A stretch of 64,000 bases of DNA. It comes from Bog-756 sp963831535. GTDB taxonomy: Bacteria; Actinomycetota; Acidimicrobiia; Acidimicrobiales; RAAP-2. The translations under genes were made by a program, and so were the position numbers. This document shows, one piece after another, positions 44,805 to 53,100 of the stretch (positions are counted from its first letter, which is position 1; each line of letters opens with the position of its first letter). Under the pieces are notes generated by a model. It was not told the DNA's origin. It saw only the letters and a program-made list of their open reading frames with translations, and searched no databases. The stretch lies in the NCBI GenBank assembly GCA_963831535.1, contig CAWHQP010000010.1:1-64000 (forward strand), written 5' to 3'.

Positions 44805-46868
44805 TCAACCCACCTCCTCGGCCCCGGGGAAGGCCTGCAGGACCCGGGCCTCGGCCGAATTGTCGATGTCGGCGATCTCCCCCAGCTGCGACTCGTCGAA
44901 CACCGACAGGTCGCCCTGGTCTTCACCGTGGTCCGGGTGTCCGGTGTCGTGATGGTTCCCGGGATCGTCCTGGTCGTTACCGTCACTGAGTCCCGAAGAG
45001 GGGAGGGAACGACCGGCCGGGGTGGAGTCCGTGGTGCCATCGGACGCGGTGGACGGGGTGGGAGCCGACAGGTTCCTGGCAGCCCCGACGGTCGGTCGTG
45101 GCGACGCCGAAGTCGGAGGCTCGTCACGGTCCGCCGTGGATGGTTCCGGCCGGCTGCGGATCGCCTCGGCCCCGGGGTCGACGACCAGCTCGATGCCGAC
45201 GGGCCGGCCGAACTGCTCGGACAGCGCCTCTTCGATCTCGCCCCGGACCTCCTCGCACCGGTTGCGATGGATCTCGTTGGGGAGCCCGAACACGGCATGG
45301 TCCTGCTCGACACCGACGAATCGGCCGGCTTGGAACAGGGCCTTGGCCTTCGGCCTCAGCCGGCCGATCACATGGTCCCCCCAGGCCTGGACCAGCTCGT
45401 CCCGGGTGGGAAATCGACCGGGGGGCGGCCCCGACGGTGTTCCCGACTGGGCCACGGAGGTCTCTGACGTCGGCCGCTCGGTTGGCCCGTCGGCCGACAC
45501 GGTGGCCACCGACGGGGCCGTGGCAGGTGGGCCGGGGGCGGCGGCGGTGCCGCCCGTGGGCGACGCTTCGGACTCGACGTCAGCCGGGGTGGCCGGCCGG
45601 CGGTATGCGCCCAGCGTCCGCTTCCCCGAGATTCCCGCGGGGGCGCCTGGCGCGGACCCCGGCGAGGGTTCCGTCCCCGAAGGGGCGGCCGGGGAAACCG
45701 GGGCCGGGGCCGCCGGACGACCAGGATCCGGATCGATGGATCCGGTTGACCGCACCACGGTCTCGAGACGCTCGATGCGGGCCAGAAGGGCATCGGGCGA
45801 GTCGTCGGCCCCGGGATGGGCCAACCGGACCAGGGCCACCTCGAGGTTCACCCTGGGGTCGGGGGCATCTCGCATGGCGACCTGGGCCTGGCCCAGAACC
45901 TCCATCGCCCGGACGATGGCGGCCAGACCCACCCGCTCGGCCCGAGCGGCCAGCTCGTCCCGCTCTCCCCCGGATACCGCCATCAGGTCCGGTGCCACCA
46001 GGCCCAGGAAACCCTGCCGCAGGTAGTCGACGAGATCCCCGGTGAGCTGCTGGGGACTGTAACCGGCCGACGTCAGATGGGCCACCGCCACGAGGGCGCG
46101 ACCGATGTCCCGTTCGGCCAGGGCCTCAACCACCTCGTCGAGCTCGGGCAGGTCGTCGTCGACCGAGTCCGATGCCACCACCTGGTCGAGGACCGAGAGT
46201 GCATCTCGGGCTGAGCCCCGGCCCCGCCGCACGGCCAGGTCCAGGGCCTCATCAGGAACCTCCAGGTGGGCATCACGACGCACCTGGTTCAGCAGCGCTC
46301 CCAGGGTCTCGGGGCCCAGTAGGCGGAACTCGAAGTGCTGGGTCCGGCTCCTGATGGTGGGGAGCACCTTCTGAGGATCGGTCGTGGCCAGTACGAAGAC
46401 TACGTGAGCCGGGGGTTCCTCGAGGGTCTTGAGCAGCGCGTTGGAGGCCGCCGTGGACAACATGTGGACCTCGTCGACGATGTAGACCTTCTGACGGCCC
46501 GGTGTGCCGAGGGCCGCCCGGGACACCAGGTCCCGCATGGCCTCCACCCCGTTGTTGGAGGCGGCATCGAGCTCGTGTACGTCGAGTGAGGTTCCTTTGG
46601 CGATCTCCACACAGGAGACGCACACCCCACAGGGCTCACCGTCGCGCAGGTCGGTGCAGTTGAGCGCCTTGGCCAGGATCCGAGCCGTCGAGGTCTTGCC
46701 CGTCCCACGTGGCCCACTGAACAGATAGGCGTGGGCCACCCGCTGGTCCCGCACCGCGTTTCGGAGGGCCAGGACCACATGATCCTGACCTCGGACCTCG
46801 CCGAAGGTGGACGGCCGGAACCGCCGATACAGCGACTGGTAGGGGGTGTCGTCCGGAGGGTCGGCCAC
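44805..46868 (-). CDS. dnaX: DNA polymerase III gamma/tau subunit
   Basis: Clamp-loader ATPase of the replisome, 687 residues. Walker A is GPRGTGKTSTARILA (about residue 45), the zinc site is CGVCVSCVEIAKGTS, Walker B has VYIVDEVHM and the SRC-type motif follows. A Pro/Ala-rich region runs from about 370 to 500, then a C-terminal domain and a further disordered tail. I see no A/T-rich slippery site, so no programmed frameshift is expected. The start is a GTG with a TAGGCT box 8 bases upstream. Order is ffs, dnaX, recR. Confidence 0.96.
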   Translation of the reverse strand: MADPPDDTPYQSLYRRFRPSTFGEVRGQDHVVLALRNAVRDQRVAHAYLFSGPRGTGKTSTARILAKALNCTDLRDGEPCGVCVSCVEIAKGTSLDVHELDAASNNGVEAMRDLVSRAALGTPGRQKVYIVDEVHMLSTAASNALLKTLEEPPAHVVFVLATTDPQKVLPTIRSRTQHFEFRLLGPETLGALLNQVRRDAHLEVPDEALDLAVRRGRGSARDALSVLDQVVASDSVDDDLPELDEVVEALAERDIGRALVAVAHLTSAGYSPQQLTGDLVDYLRQGFLGLVAPDLMAVSGGERDELAARAERVGLAAIVRAMEVLGQAQVAMRDAPDPRVNLEVALVRLAHPGADDSPDALLARIERLETVVRSTGSIDPDPGRPAAPAPVSPAAPSGTEPSPGSAPGAPAGISGKRTLGAYRRPATPADVESEASPTGGTAAAPGPPATAPSVATVSADGPTERPTSETSVAQSGTPSGPPPGRFPTRDELVQAWGDHVIGRLRPKAKALFQAGRFVGVEQDHAVFGLPNEIHRNRCEEVRGEIEEALSEQFGRPVGIELVVDPGAEAIRSRPEPSTADRDEPPTSASPRPTVGAARNLSAPTPSTASDGTTDSTPAGRSLPSSGLSDGNDQDDPGNHHDTGHPDHGEDQGDLSVFDESQLGEIADIDNSAEARVLQAFPGAEEVG

Positions 46869-46876
46869 GTCGTGGG

Positions 46877-46882
46877 AGCCTA
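46877..46882 (-). promoter_or_regulatory. -10 box of dnaX
   Basis: TAGGCT on the minus strand, 8 bases before the GTG at 46868. Confidence 0.5.
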
Positions 46883-46999
46883 CCGTTCACCACGATCACC
46901 GTTTCCGCTCCCGAGGGCGCAGATCGGGCGGGCCTGGGAGACGCCCCGACGGGCCGTGCGATCGCCGGCTTGCCCCCGGACCACGGGGGTCCGGAGTCC

Positions 47000-47127
47000 C
47001 GACATTCTGTGCGACGGCCAGGTTGGCTACGGCACACGGCCTGACCTGCTGAGAGCTGCTGCCTTCCGACCCTGACTCGATTCACAGGAGGACGTTGCGC
47101 AGGACCCAGCCGTCGCACACAACGTCG
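47000..47127 (-). ncRNA. ffs: Signal recognition particle RNA (small bacterial type)
   Basis: The conserved tip GGAAGGCAGCAG (47056-47067 on the minus strand) is flanked by CAGGGTC and its partner GCTCTCAGCAGGTC, and the ends pair over about 19 bases (47109-47127 with 47000-47018, two mismatches). Length is about 128 bases, between the usual 4.5S and longer forms. It lies just upstream of dnaX as in many bacteria. The ends are set by the pairing. Confidence 0.9.
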
Positions 47128-47272
47128 GGGCGGGTCTGATGTTACCTCCCGACCGCCGGCCGGGCATCGGGTTGCCCGCCGGCAGGTCGGCCCGTCTGAC
47201 CGATCCGGGGTGTCGGAGTAGCCTGTCGAGGCTGTTGACCGCTCCGGTTACCTCCGGTGGGGTCGATGACCT

Positions 47273-47357
47273 GGAGGCGTGCGAGAGCGGCCGAATCGGC
47301 ACGACTGGAAATCGTGTGTGGGGAAACTCACCGTGGGTTCAAATCCCACCGCCTCCG
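47273..47357 (+). tRNA. tRNA-Ser (GGA anticodon)
   Basis: An 85-base class II tRNA with acceptor GGAGGCG/CGCCTCC, anticodon loop CTGGAAA giving GGA, a long variable arm and T-arm GTGGGTTCAAATCCCAC, discriminator G. CCA is encoded at 47358-47360. It is divergent from the SRP RNA and is followed at once by tadA. Confidence 0.96.
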
Positions 47358-47361
47358 CCAC

Positions 47362-47884
47362 ATGGGCACTGACGCGACCTCATCACCACCGTCCGGCCGG
47401 CCCGGTGACAACCACGGGTTGAGCGACGAGGTGGCCATGGGGATGGCGCTCGAGGAGGCCGATGCAGCCGTGGCCCACGGCGATGTCCCGGTGGGAGCGG
47501 TGGCGGTCCATGATGGGCGGGTCATCGCCTCCCGGCACAACGAGCGGGAGTGGCAGCGGGAACCCGACGGCCCACGCCGAGCTGCTGGCGCTGGCCGACG
47601 CCGCCGCCGTTCTGGGTACGTGGCGGCTGTCGGAAGTCACCCTCGTGGTCACCCTGGAGCCATGTCCCATGTGTGCCGGCGGACTGGTGGCGGCCCGGGT
47701 GGGCCGGTTGGTGTTCGGGACTCCGGACCTGAAGGCCGGAGCCTGTGGGTCCCTCTACAACCTGTGTTCCGATCCTCGGCTCAACCACGAGGTCCCGGTG
47801 ACCGCCGGGGTGCGCGCCGCCGAGGCATCAGAGCAGCTCAGGACCTTCTTTTCCGAGCGGCGGGGCGGGAACACCGTCGACTGA
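47362..47884 (+). CDS. tadA: tRNA-specific adenosine deaminase (frame break)
   Basis: Converts A34 of tRNA-Arg to inosine. The zinc-binding HAE (THAELLALADAAAV) and PCPMCAGG motifs are clear, with the VTLEPCPMC catalytic signature. The frame breaks near 47549 between ...HNEREWQ and GNPTAHAELLALADAA; removing one base (or adding two) restores a chain of about 173 residues. The ATG at 47362 overlaps the last two bases of the CCA of tRNA-Ser; a later ATG near 47440 would give a normal length also. The break is probably a sequencing error. Confidence 0.85.
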
Positions 47885-47903
47885 CAGCAAGTCGCCAACC
47901 GAA

Positions 47904-47937
47904 GGGCTGGCCGCCGACCGGAGTCGACGACCAGCCC
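47904..47937. terminator. Hairpin between tadA and the repeat protein
   Basis: GGGCTGG (47904-47910) and CCAGCCC (47931-47937) form a 7-bp stem with a 20-base loop between convergent genes. Confidence 0.35.
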
Positions 47938-47972
47938 GGGCCCAGGCCCTGTGTTGCTCCGATCGGGTGCGC

Positions 47973-49733
47973 TCAGGCGTTAGCCATGGCCACGATGGGC
48001 TGGTTCAGGTGTGATCCACCCATCGAGCCGTAGAACAGGTCGCTACCAAAGTCGAACACGCCGCCGTCGGAGGCCACGAACCGGTAGCCGGCCCCGTCGA
48101 GGGAGGCCGACATGCCGACGATAGGCTTGTTCAGGACGATGTTGCCGGTCGAGCCGAGGTACGGTGCTCCGCCGAAGGTGAAGATGCCGCCGTCGGAGGC
48201 CACCAACCAGTAGGCCCCGGGGACCTGGGCGTCAGCGGCCATACCCACGATGGGCTTGTTCAGGTGTGATCCACCCATCGAGCCGTTGAACTGGGCATCG
48301 CCGAAGTTGAAGATGCCCCCGTCGGCAGCCACGAGCCAGTAGCCGCCCCCGTCGGCGGTGGAGGCCATGCCCACGATGGGGCTGTTGAGGTGCGAACCTC
48401 CCATCGAGCCGAAGAAGCCGGCATCGCCGAAGTTGAAGATGCCACCATCGGCGGCCACCAACCAGTAGCCGTTACCGTCGGGCGTTGCCGCCATGCCCAC
48501 GATGGGGCTGTTGAGATGCTGGCCCCCCATCGAGCCGAAGAAGCCCGCCGAACCATGGGTGAAGATCCCGCCGTCAGAGGCCACCAGCCAGTAGCCGTTG
48601 GACGGGCTCCCCCCGCTGGGCGGCGTGGCCGCCATGCCCACGATGGGCTTGTTGAGCGGGGAGCCGCCCTGTGAGCCGTGGAACAGGGCATCGCCGAAGT
48701 TGAAGATCCCACCGTCGGTGGCCCCGAGCCAGTAGCCGTTGCTGGGAGCGGAGGTCGGAGGCGTGCTGCTGCCACCGCCGGGAGGAGGCGGGGGCAACGG
48801 CGTGGACTGCTGGTAGCTGATGGTCAGGTTGCCATTGTTGAGCCAGTGACCCTGGAAGTACGGCAATGAGAGCGAGAGCGCAGCGTTGGCGTATCCCGCG
48901 CCGCCGCCGCCGCCGGCTCCCGGTCCACCGCCGCCGCCGGTGTAGTAGCCGGCACCACCGCCGCCGCCTCCGTCACCCGTGGTCGTGTCACCGTTGCCGC
49001 CGACGGCCGGCGACCCTGGTGCGTTGGGAGAGGGCCCCGTTCCGGCCGTGGCCGTACCGCCGGTCCCGGCCGCGCCGGGCGCAGACCCGGTCGCCCCTCC
49101 ACCGCCGCCGCCGGTCGAGGCCGTCCCGTCCAGACCACTGCCGACCGAGCTGCCCGTGGTCGGTCCACCCGCACCACCGGCGGTGGCCGCGCCGCCGCCG
49201 CCCCCTCCTCCGGTGGCCAGCAGCAAACTTCCCTGCGTGAACACCTGGGTCGATCCTCCACCCCCGCCGGCCCCCGGTCCACCGCTACCCCCGCCGCGGT
49301 TCCCGCCTCCACCGCCGGTCGCCGCAGGGTTGCCCTCCTGTCCGGGGTAGATCTGGAGCGACTGGCCGGCGCTCAGACTCGGGACCAGGTTGACCGTTCC
49401 GCCGGTGCCAAAGGCTCCGGACGTGCCGGCGCCGCCCTGGGCTCCGCTGGCGTCGAGGCAGATCGAACTGGTGATGGCGTTGGACGGGACGACCCACGTC
49501 TGCACGTTCTTGTTGTAGCTGAACTGAACCTTCACCACGTTCGGCCCGAACGATCCGGCGTACGTCGGGCAGTCGGTCGGGGCTGCGATCAACGCATGGG
49601 CCGCCGGCGCGGCCGACGCCGGGGCCGCGGCAAGGGCCACGGGAGCGGCCACCAGGGATCCAGCCACCAGGACTTTCCCGATCAGGTTCCGATTCCGGCC
49701 CCGTCCTTCTCCGTTGGGTGAAGATCGATGCAT
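47973..49733 (-). CDS. Secreted glycine-rich protein with six WLVAsDGGIF repeats
   Basis: A 586-residue exported protein. A signal peptide (MHRSSPNGEG... to AAPASAAPA, about residues 1-45) is followed by a domain with four cysteines or fewer (DCPTYAGSFGPNVVKVQFSY), a long Gly-rich stretch (about 115-300) and a proline-rich linker. The C-terminal 270 residues are six copies of a 45-residue unit of the form GYWLVASDGGIFNFGDA... GSMGGSHLNKPIVGMAAT. I associate this repeat with surface proteins of Acidimicrobiia; a beta-propeller-like fold is plausible (six blades). AAAGGA lies 6 bases before the ATG at 49733. Role unknown; adhesion or wall contact is a guess. Confidence 0.87.
   Translation of the reverse strand: MHRSSPNGEGRGRNRNLIGKVLVAGSLVAAPVALAAAPASAAPAAHALIAAPTDCPTYAGSFGPNVVKVQFSYNKNVQTWVVPSNAITSSICLDASGAQGGAGTSGAFGTGGTVNLVPSLSAGQSLQIYPGQEGNPAATGGGGGNRGGGSGGPGAGGGGGSTQVFTQGSLLLATGGGGGGGAATAGGAGGPTTGSSVGSGLDGTASTGGGGGGATGSAPGAAGTGGTATAGTGPSPNAPGSPAVGGNGDTTTGDGGGGGGAGYYTGGGGGPGAGGGGGAGYANAALSLSLPYFQGHWLNNGNLTISYQQSTPLPPPPPGGGSSTPPTSAPSNGYWLGATDGGIFNFGDALFHGSQGGSPLNKPIVGMAATPPSGGSPSNGYWLVASDGGIFTHGSAGFFGSMGGQHLNSPIVGMAATPDGNGYWLVAADGGIFNFGDAGFFGSMGGSHLNSPIVGMASTADGGGYWLVAADGGIFNFGDAQFNGSMGGSHLNKPIVGMAADAQVPGAYWLVASDGGIFTFGGAPYLGSTGNIVLNKPIVGMSASLDGAGYRFVASDGGVFDFGSDLFYGSMGGSHLNQPIVAMANA
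47976..48750 (-). repeat. Six tandem copies of a ~135-base coding unit
   Basis: Six in-frame units encoding the WLVAsDGGIF repeat. The central copies (around 48240-48520) are the most alike and share long identical runs, so they may recombine. The last copy and the fifth are the most diverged. Confidence 0.85.
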
Positions 49734-50149
49734 GGGTGATCCTTTCTTCTGGCCGCTCCCTGCCCGATAGCCAGGAGAATCGGATCCAGCCGGTGTTCGA
49801 GTGTGATCCCGTATGACGATTCCAAACCCGGACCGCCGCAATCCAGGGCCGACGAGATGCGCTGGCGACGGTACCGCTCGCTGAGAAGCGTCGCAAGGAG
49901 TGACGGTTAATCACCACGCATGGTGAGAAATTGCCGACCGATCTTCGATCAGATCCCTCCGGCCGTCGTAAGTGGGAACCCGGCAGTACTGGGAAAAACC
50001 GGGGATGTCACCGTCCGTTCAGGTCCCGTTCACCGGGTGAACATCCGCCCACTCTTCGTGGTGCCCGACCGGAGGTCCGGAACCTGGCTCCCGGGACCCC
50101 CTCCCCCGGGCGCGCTGATACCGGGCACCGGATGAGCGGCAGACCTCAG
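49734..50149. other. Intergenic region before the repeat protein
   Basis: About 420 bases with no convincing gene; short open frames here have no supporting features. A perfect inverted repeat GTTCACCGGGTGAAC sits at 50028-50042 and could bind a regulator. The region should hold the promoter of the secreted repeat protein. Confidence 0.35.
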
Positions 50150-50167
50150 AATCCCGGGTCAGGGATT
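50150..50167 (-). terminator. Hairpin after the giant metallophosphoesterase gene
   Basis: On the minus strand AATCCC and GGGATT (50150-50155 and 50162-50167) form a 6-bp stem with a 6-base loop, beginning 4 bases after the stop codon. Confidence 0.35.
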
Positions 50168-50171
50168 ACCG

Positions 50172-53100
50172 TCACGGTTTGAAGACGGCGATACCGGCGG
50201 CCCAGTACATCGCCGTCCCGAACGAGCCGGCGAAGCTCTGGGCGCCCGGGGATCCGAGCACCTGGTAACCCGTCTCGACCGTGGCGATACTGCCGGTCGT
50301 GGTCTGCTGGGACTGGGTCGTGTACCCCGGCGAGCTCACCGAGATGGCTTCGGCATTGCCGTGCCCGGCGATGAACCCGACCGCCAACTCGCCGGTCGTC
50401 GTCGACGTGACCGTTCCCGAGTTGGGCGCCGTACTGGTAGTCGAGGTTCCGGCGGCGACGTCGAGCGGAGCGGCGGCCACGCCGGCGAACTCCTGCACCT
50501 CGAAGCTCTCGAAGGCCGCAGCCGAGTTGTGGACGGTCACCGTCAACGTCGGCGACGTGTTGGCGGCGTACCACATCTCGCCGTTCGAGTTGTGGCCGGA
50601 CACGTTGTACGAACCGATCAGCTTCCATGTGTTGCCGGCGGTGTCGGTCACCGAGGTGATGTGGTTGGTGGCACCGTTGTACTCGCTGGCCGACAGGACC
50701 AGCAGGTCTCCGCCTCCGGTCTGGGTCGGGAACGAGCCGGACAACGACGTGGATGCCGCCGTCTCGGTGCCACTGGCCGTCTGAACCAGATGGGGTGCCG
50801 TTGCCGCTGCCGTCACCGTGAGGGTGTACGTGGTCAAGTGGGTGGGTGTGCCGGTGGCGTTGCCGGTCCCGGTCACCGTGATGGCGTACGGCCCGGGCGT
50901 GGTACCCGACGCCGTGGTGACCTGCAGTGTCGAAGTCCCGCTCGAGGTGAGGAGCGAGGGAGCAAACGAAACCAGCGCGCCGGGCGGAGCGCCGACGGAA
51001 CTCAGCGAGACGGTCTGGGGACCGTAGAGATCGGTGATGCCGATGGTGGCGGTGGCTGCACTGCCGGCGGCCACGCTGGCCGAGGTCGGCGACGCGCGAT
51101 GGTGAAGTCAGGTGGCGGTGGGGCCGCATCCACCGTCAAGGAGAAGCTCTGGGCGGCCGGAGCACCGAAGCCATTGTTGGCGTTGATGGTGAACCCGTAC
51201 GGACCGGCGGTGCCGGCGGCCGGTGTGCCGGCCAGCGTGGCGGTTCCGTTGAGATTGTCGGTGAAGGTCACACCGTTGGGCAGTGCGCCGCTCTCGGTGA
51301 GCGCGGCGGTGGGGCTCCCGGCGGTGGTCACCGTGAAGGTGCCTGCACTTCCGACAGTGAAGGTGGCGTTGTTCACCGAGGTGATGGAGGCCGGCGTCTC
51401 GACGGTCACCGAGAAGGTGGCGGCGTGGGTGGCCGTGGTTCCGGTGCCGGTCACCGTGACCGTCAGCACCTGGGGCGCGGTGGTCACCGGCGGGGTGATC
51501 GACAAGGTCGAAGTCCCGCCCGACGTGATTGACGGCGGGGAGAACGTCACCCAGCCGGTGGGCACTCCCGTCTCGCTCAGGACCACGTTCTGGGCCGTAC
51601 CCTCAGTCACCGCGGTGCTCACCGTGGTGGTGGTGGCCACGCCGGCGACGTCGGTGGTCGAGGTGGGGGAGACGCCGAAGGTGAAGTCACTGGGTTGGGG
51701 AAGGACGGTCAGGGTGAAGATCTGGCTGGCCGGGGTGCCGGCCCCGGTGGCGGTGATGGTGATGGTGTAAGAGCTGTTGGATCCGCTGGACGGGGTGCCG
51801 GCCAGCGTGGCCGTGCCGTTACCGTTGTCGGTGAGCGAGAGCCAGGAGGGCAATGACGTGGATGGTGCCGATGGCCGGGGTGGGTGACCCGGTGGTCGTC
51901 ACCGTGAAGGACCCGGCGGTCCCCTGGGTGAAGGTGGCCCCGTTGGCTGAGGTGATGGCCGGTGCCGTGTTGACGGTCAGCGAGAACGACGCGGTGTGGG
52001 TGGCACCCGTCCCGGTCCCGGTCACGGTCACGGCATAGGTCCCGGCCGGCGTGGCAGACGAGGGGGTGAGGGTCATGACCGAACTTCCACCCGAGGTGAC
52101 CGACGACGGGGAGAACCCCACCGTGGTTCCGGTGGGCAGGCCGGAGGCGGTGAACCCGACCGTCTGGGGGCTGCCCGAGATGGTGGCCGTGCTGATGGTG
52201 CTGGTGGCCGAGGAACCCGACCACGGCCGAGCCCGAGGCCGGCGAGGCGCCCATGGAGAAGTCACCCGGTGGCGGGGGCGGGGTCCCGGCCTTGAACAGG
52301 GCTACGCCGTCGGCCCAGTACATGGTGGTGGCGAACGACCCGGCGAAGCTCTGGGTGGCCGTGGAGGCGAGATCCTGATAGCCGGACTCGACCGACACCG
52401 TGCTGGGGCTGGATGTCGTCACCAGGGGTTGGGCGGTGTAGCCGGGCGAGGTGATCGAGATGGCCTGGGTTGAGCTGTGGCCGGCAATGAACCCGACCGC
52501 CAACTCGCCACTCGCAGCCGGGGTGACCGACCCCGACGCGGCCGCCGTGCCCGTCGCCGGCGGCGCCCACCGATGTGTCGAGCGGACTGGTGGTGGCCAC
52601 GCCACTGAACTCCTGGAGCTGGAGGGCCACGGTGGATGCACCGGTGGTCACCGTCACACTCTGGACCGAGGCGGCGTCGGGTGCGTACCAGAGCTCGCCG
52701 TCGGAGTTCTCGCCCGAGACGTACTTGGCCATGACCTTGGTCCAGACGTTCTTCCCGTCGGACACCGCGGTGATGTGCTTGCTGGCCCCGTGAAGGCGCC
52801 GGCCGACAGCACGAGGAGGTCACCGGGGGTACTGGCCGCGGGCAGCGTGACCGTCGTGGTCGACGAGCCGGCCGTCTGGACCAGGGCCGGTCCCGAGGGT
52901 GCCGCCGGCGTGGTGACGCTGGTCGGGGGCGAACTCTCCCCCGACACGTTGCCGGCTCCGTCACGGGCATCGACGGTGTACTGGTAGAGCTTGGACGCGG
53001 TCACCGAGGTGTCCGAATAAGTGGTGCCGGTCCCCGTCGTGGTGGTCAGACAGGGTCCCATTGCGGTAGATGTCGTAACCGGTCACACCGGTGTTGTCGG

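Noticed and set aside
44805..46868. Programmed frameshift in dnaX, as in E. coli
   Set aside because: No A-rich slippery site is present; the frame is simply continuous.
47976..48750. Repeated ~135-base blocks that could suggest a mobile or CRISPR-like repeat
   Set aside because: The blocks are in frame and encode the secreted protein's repeats.
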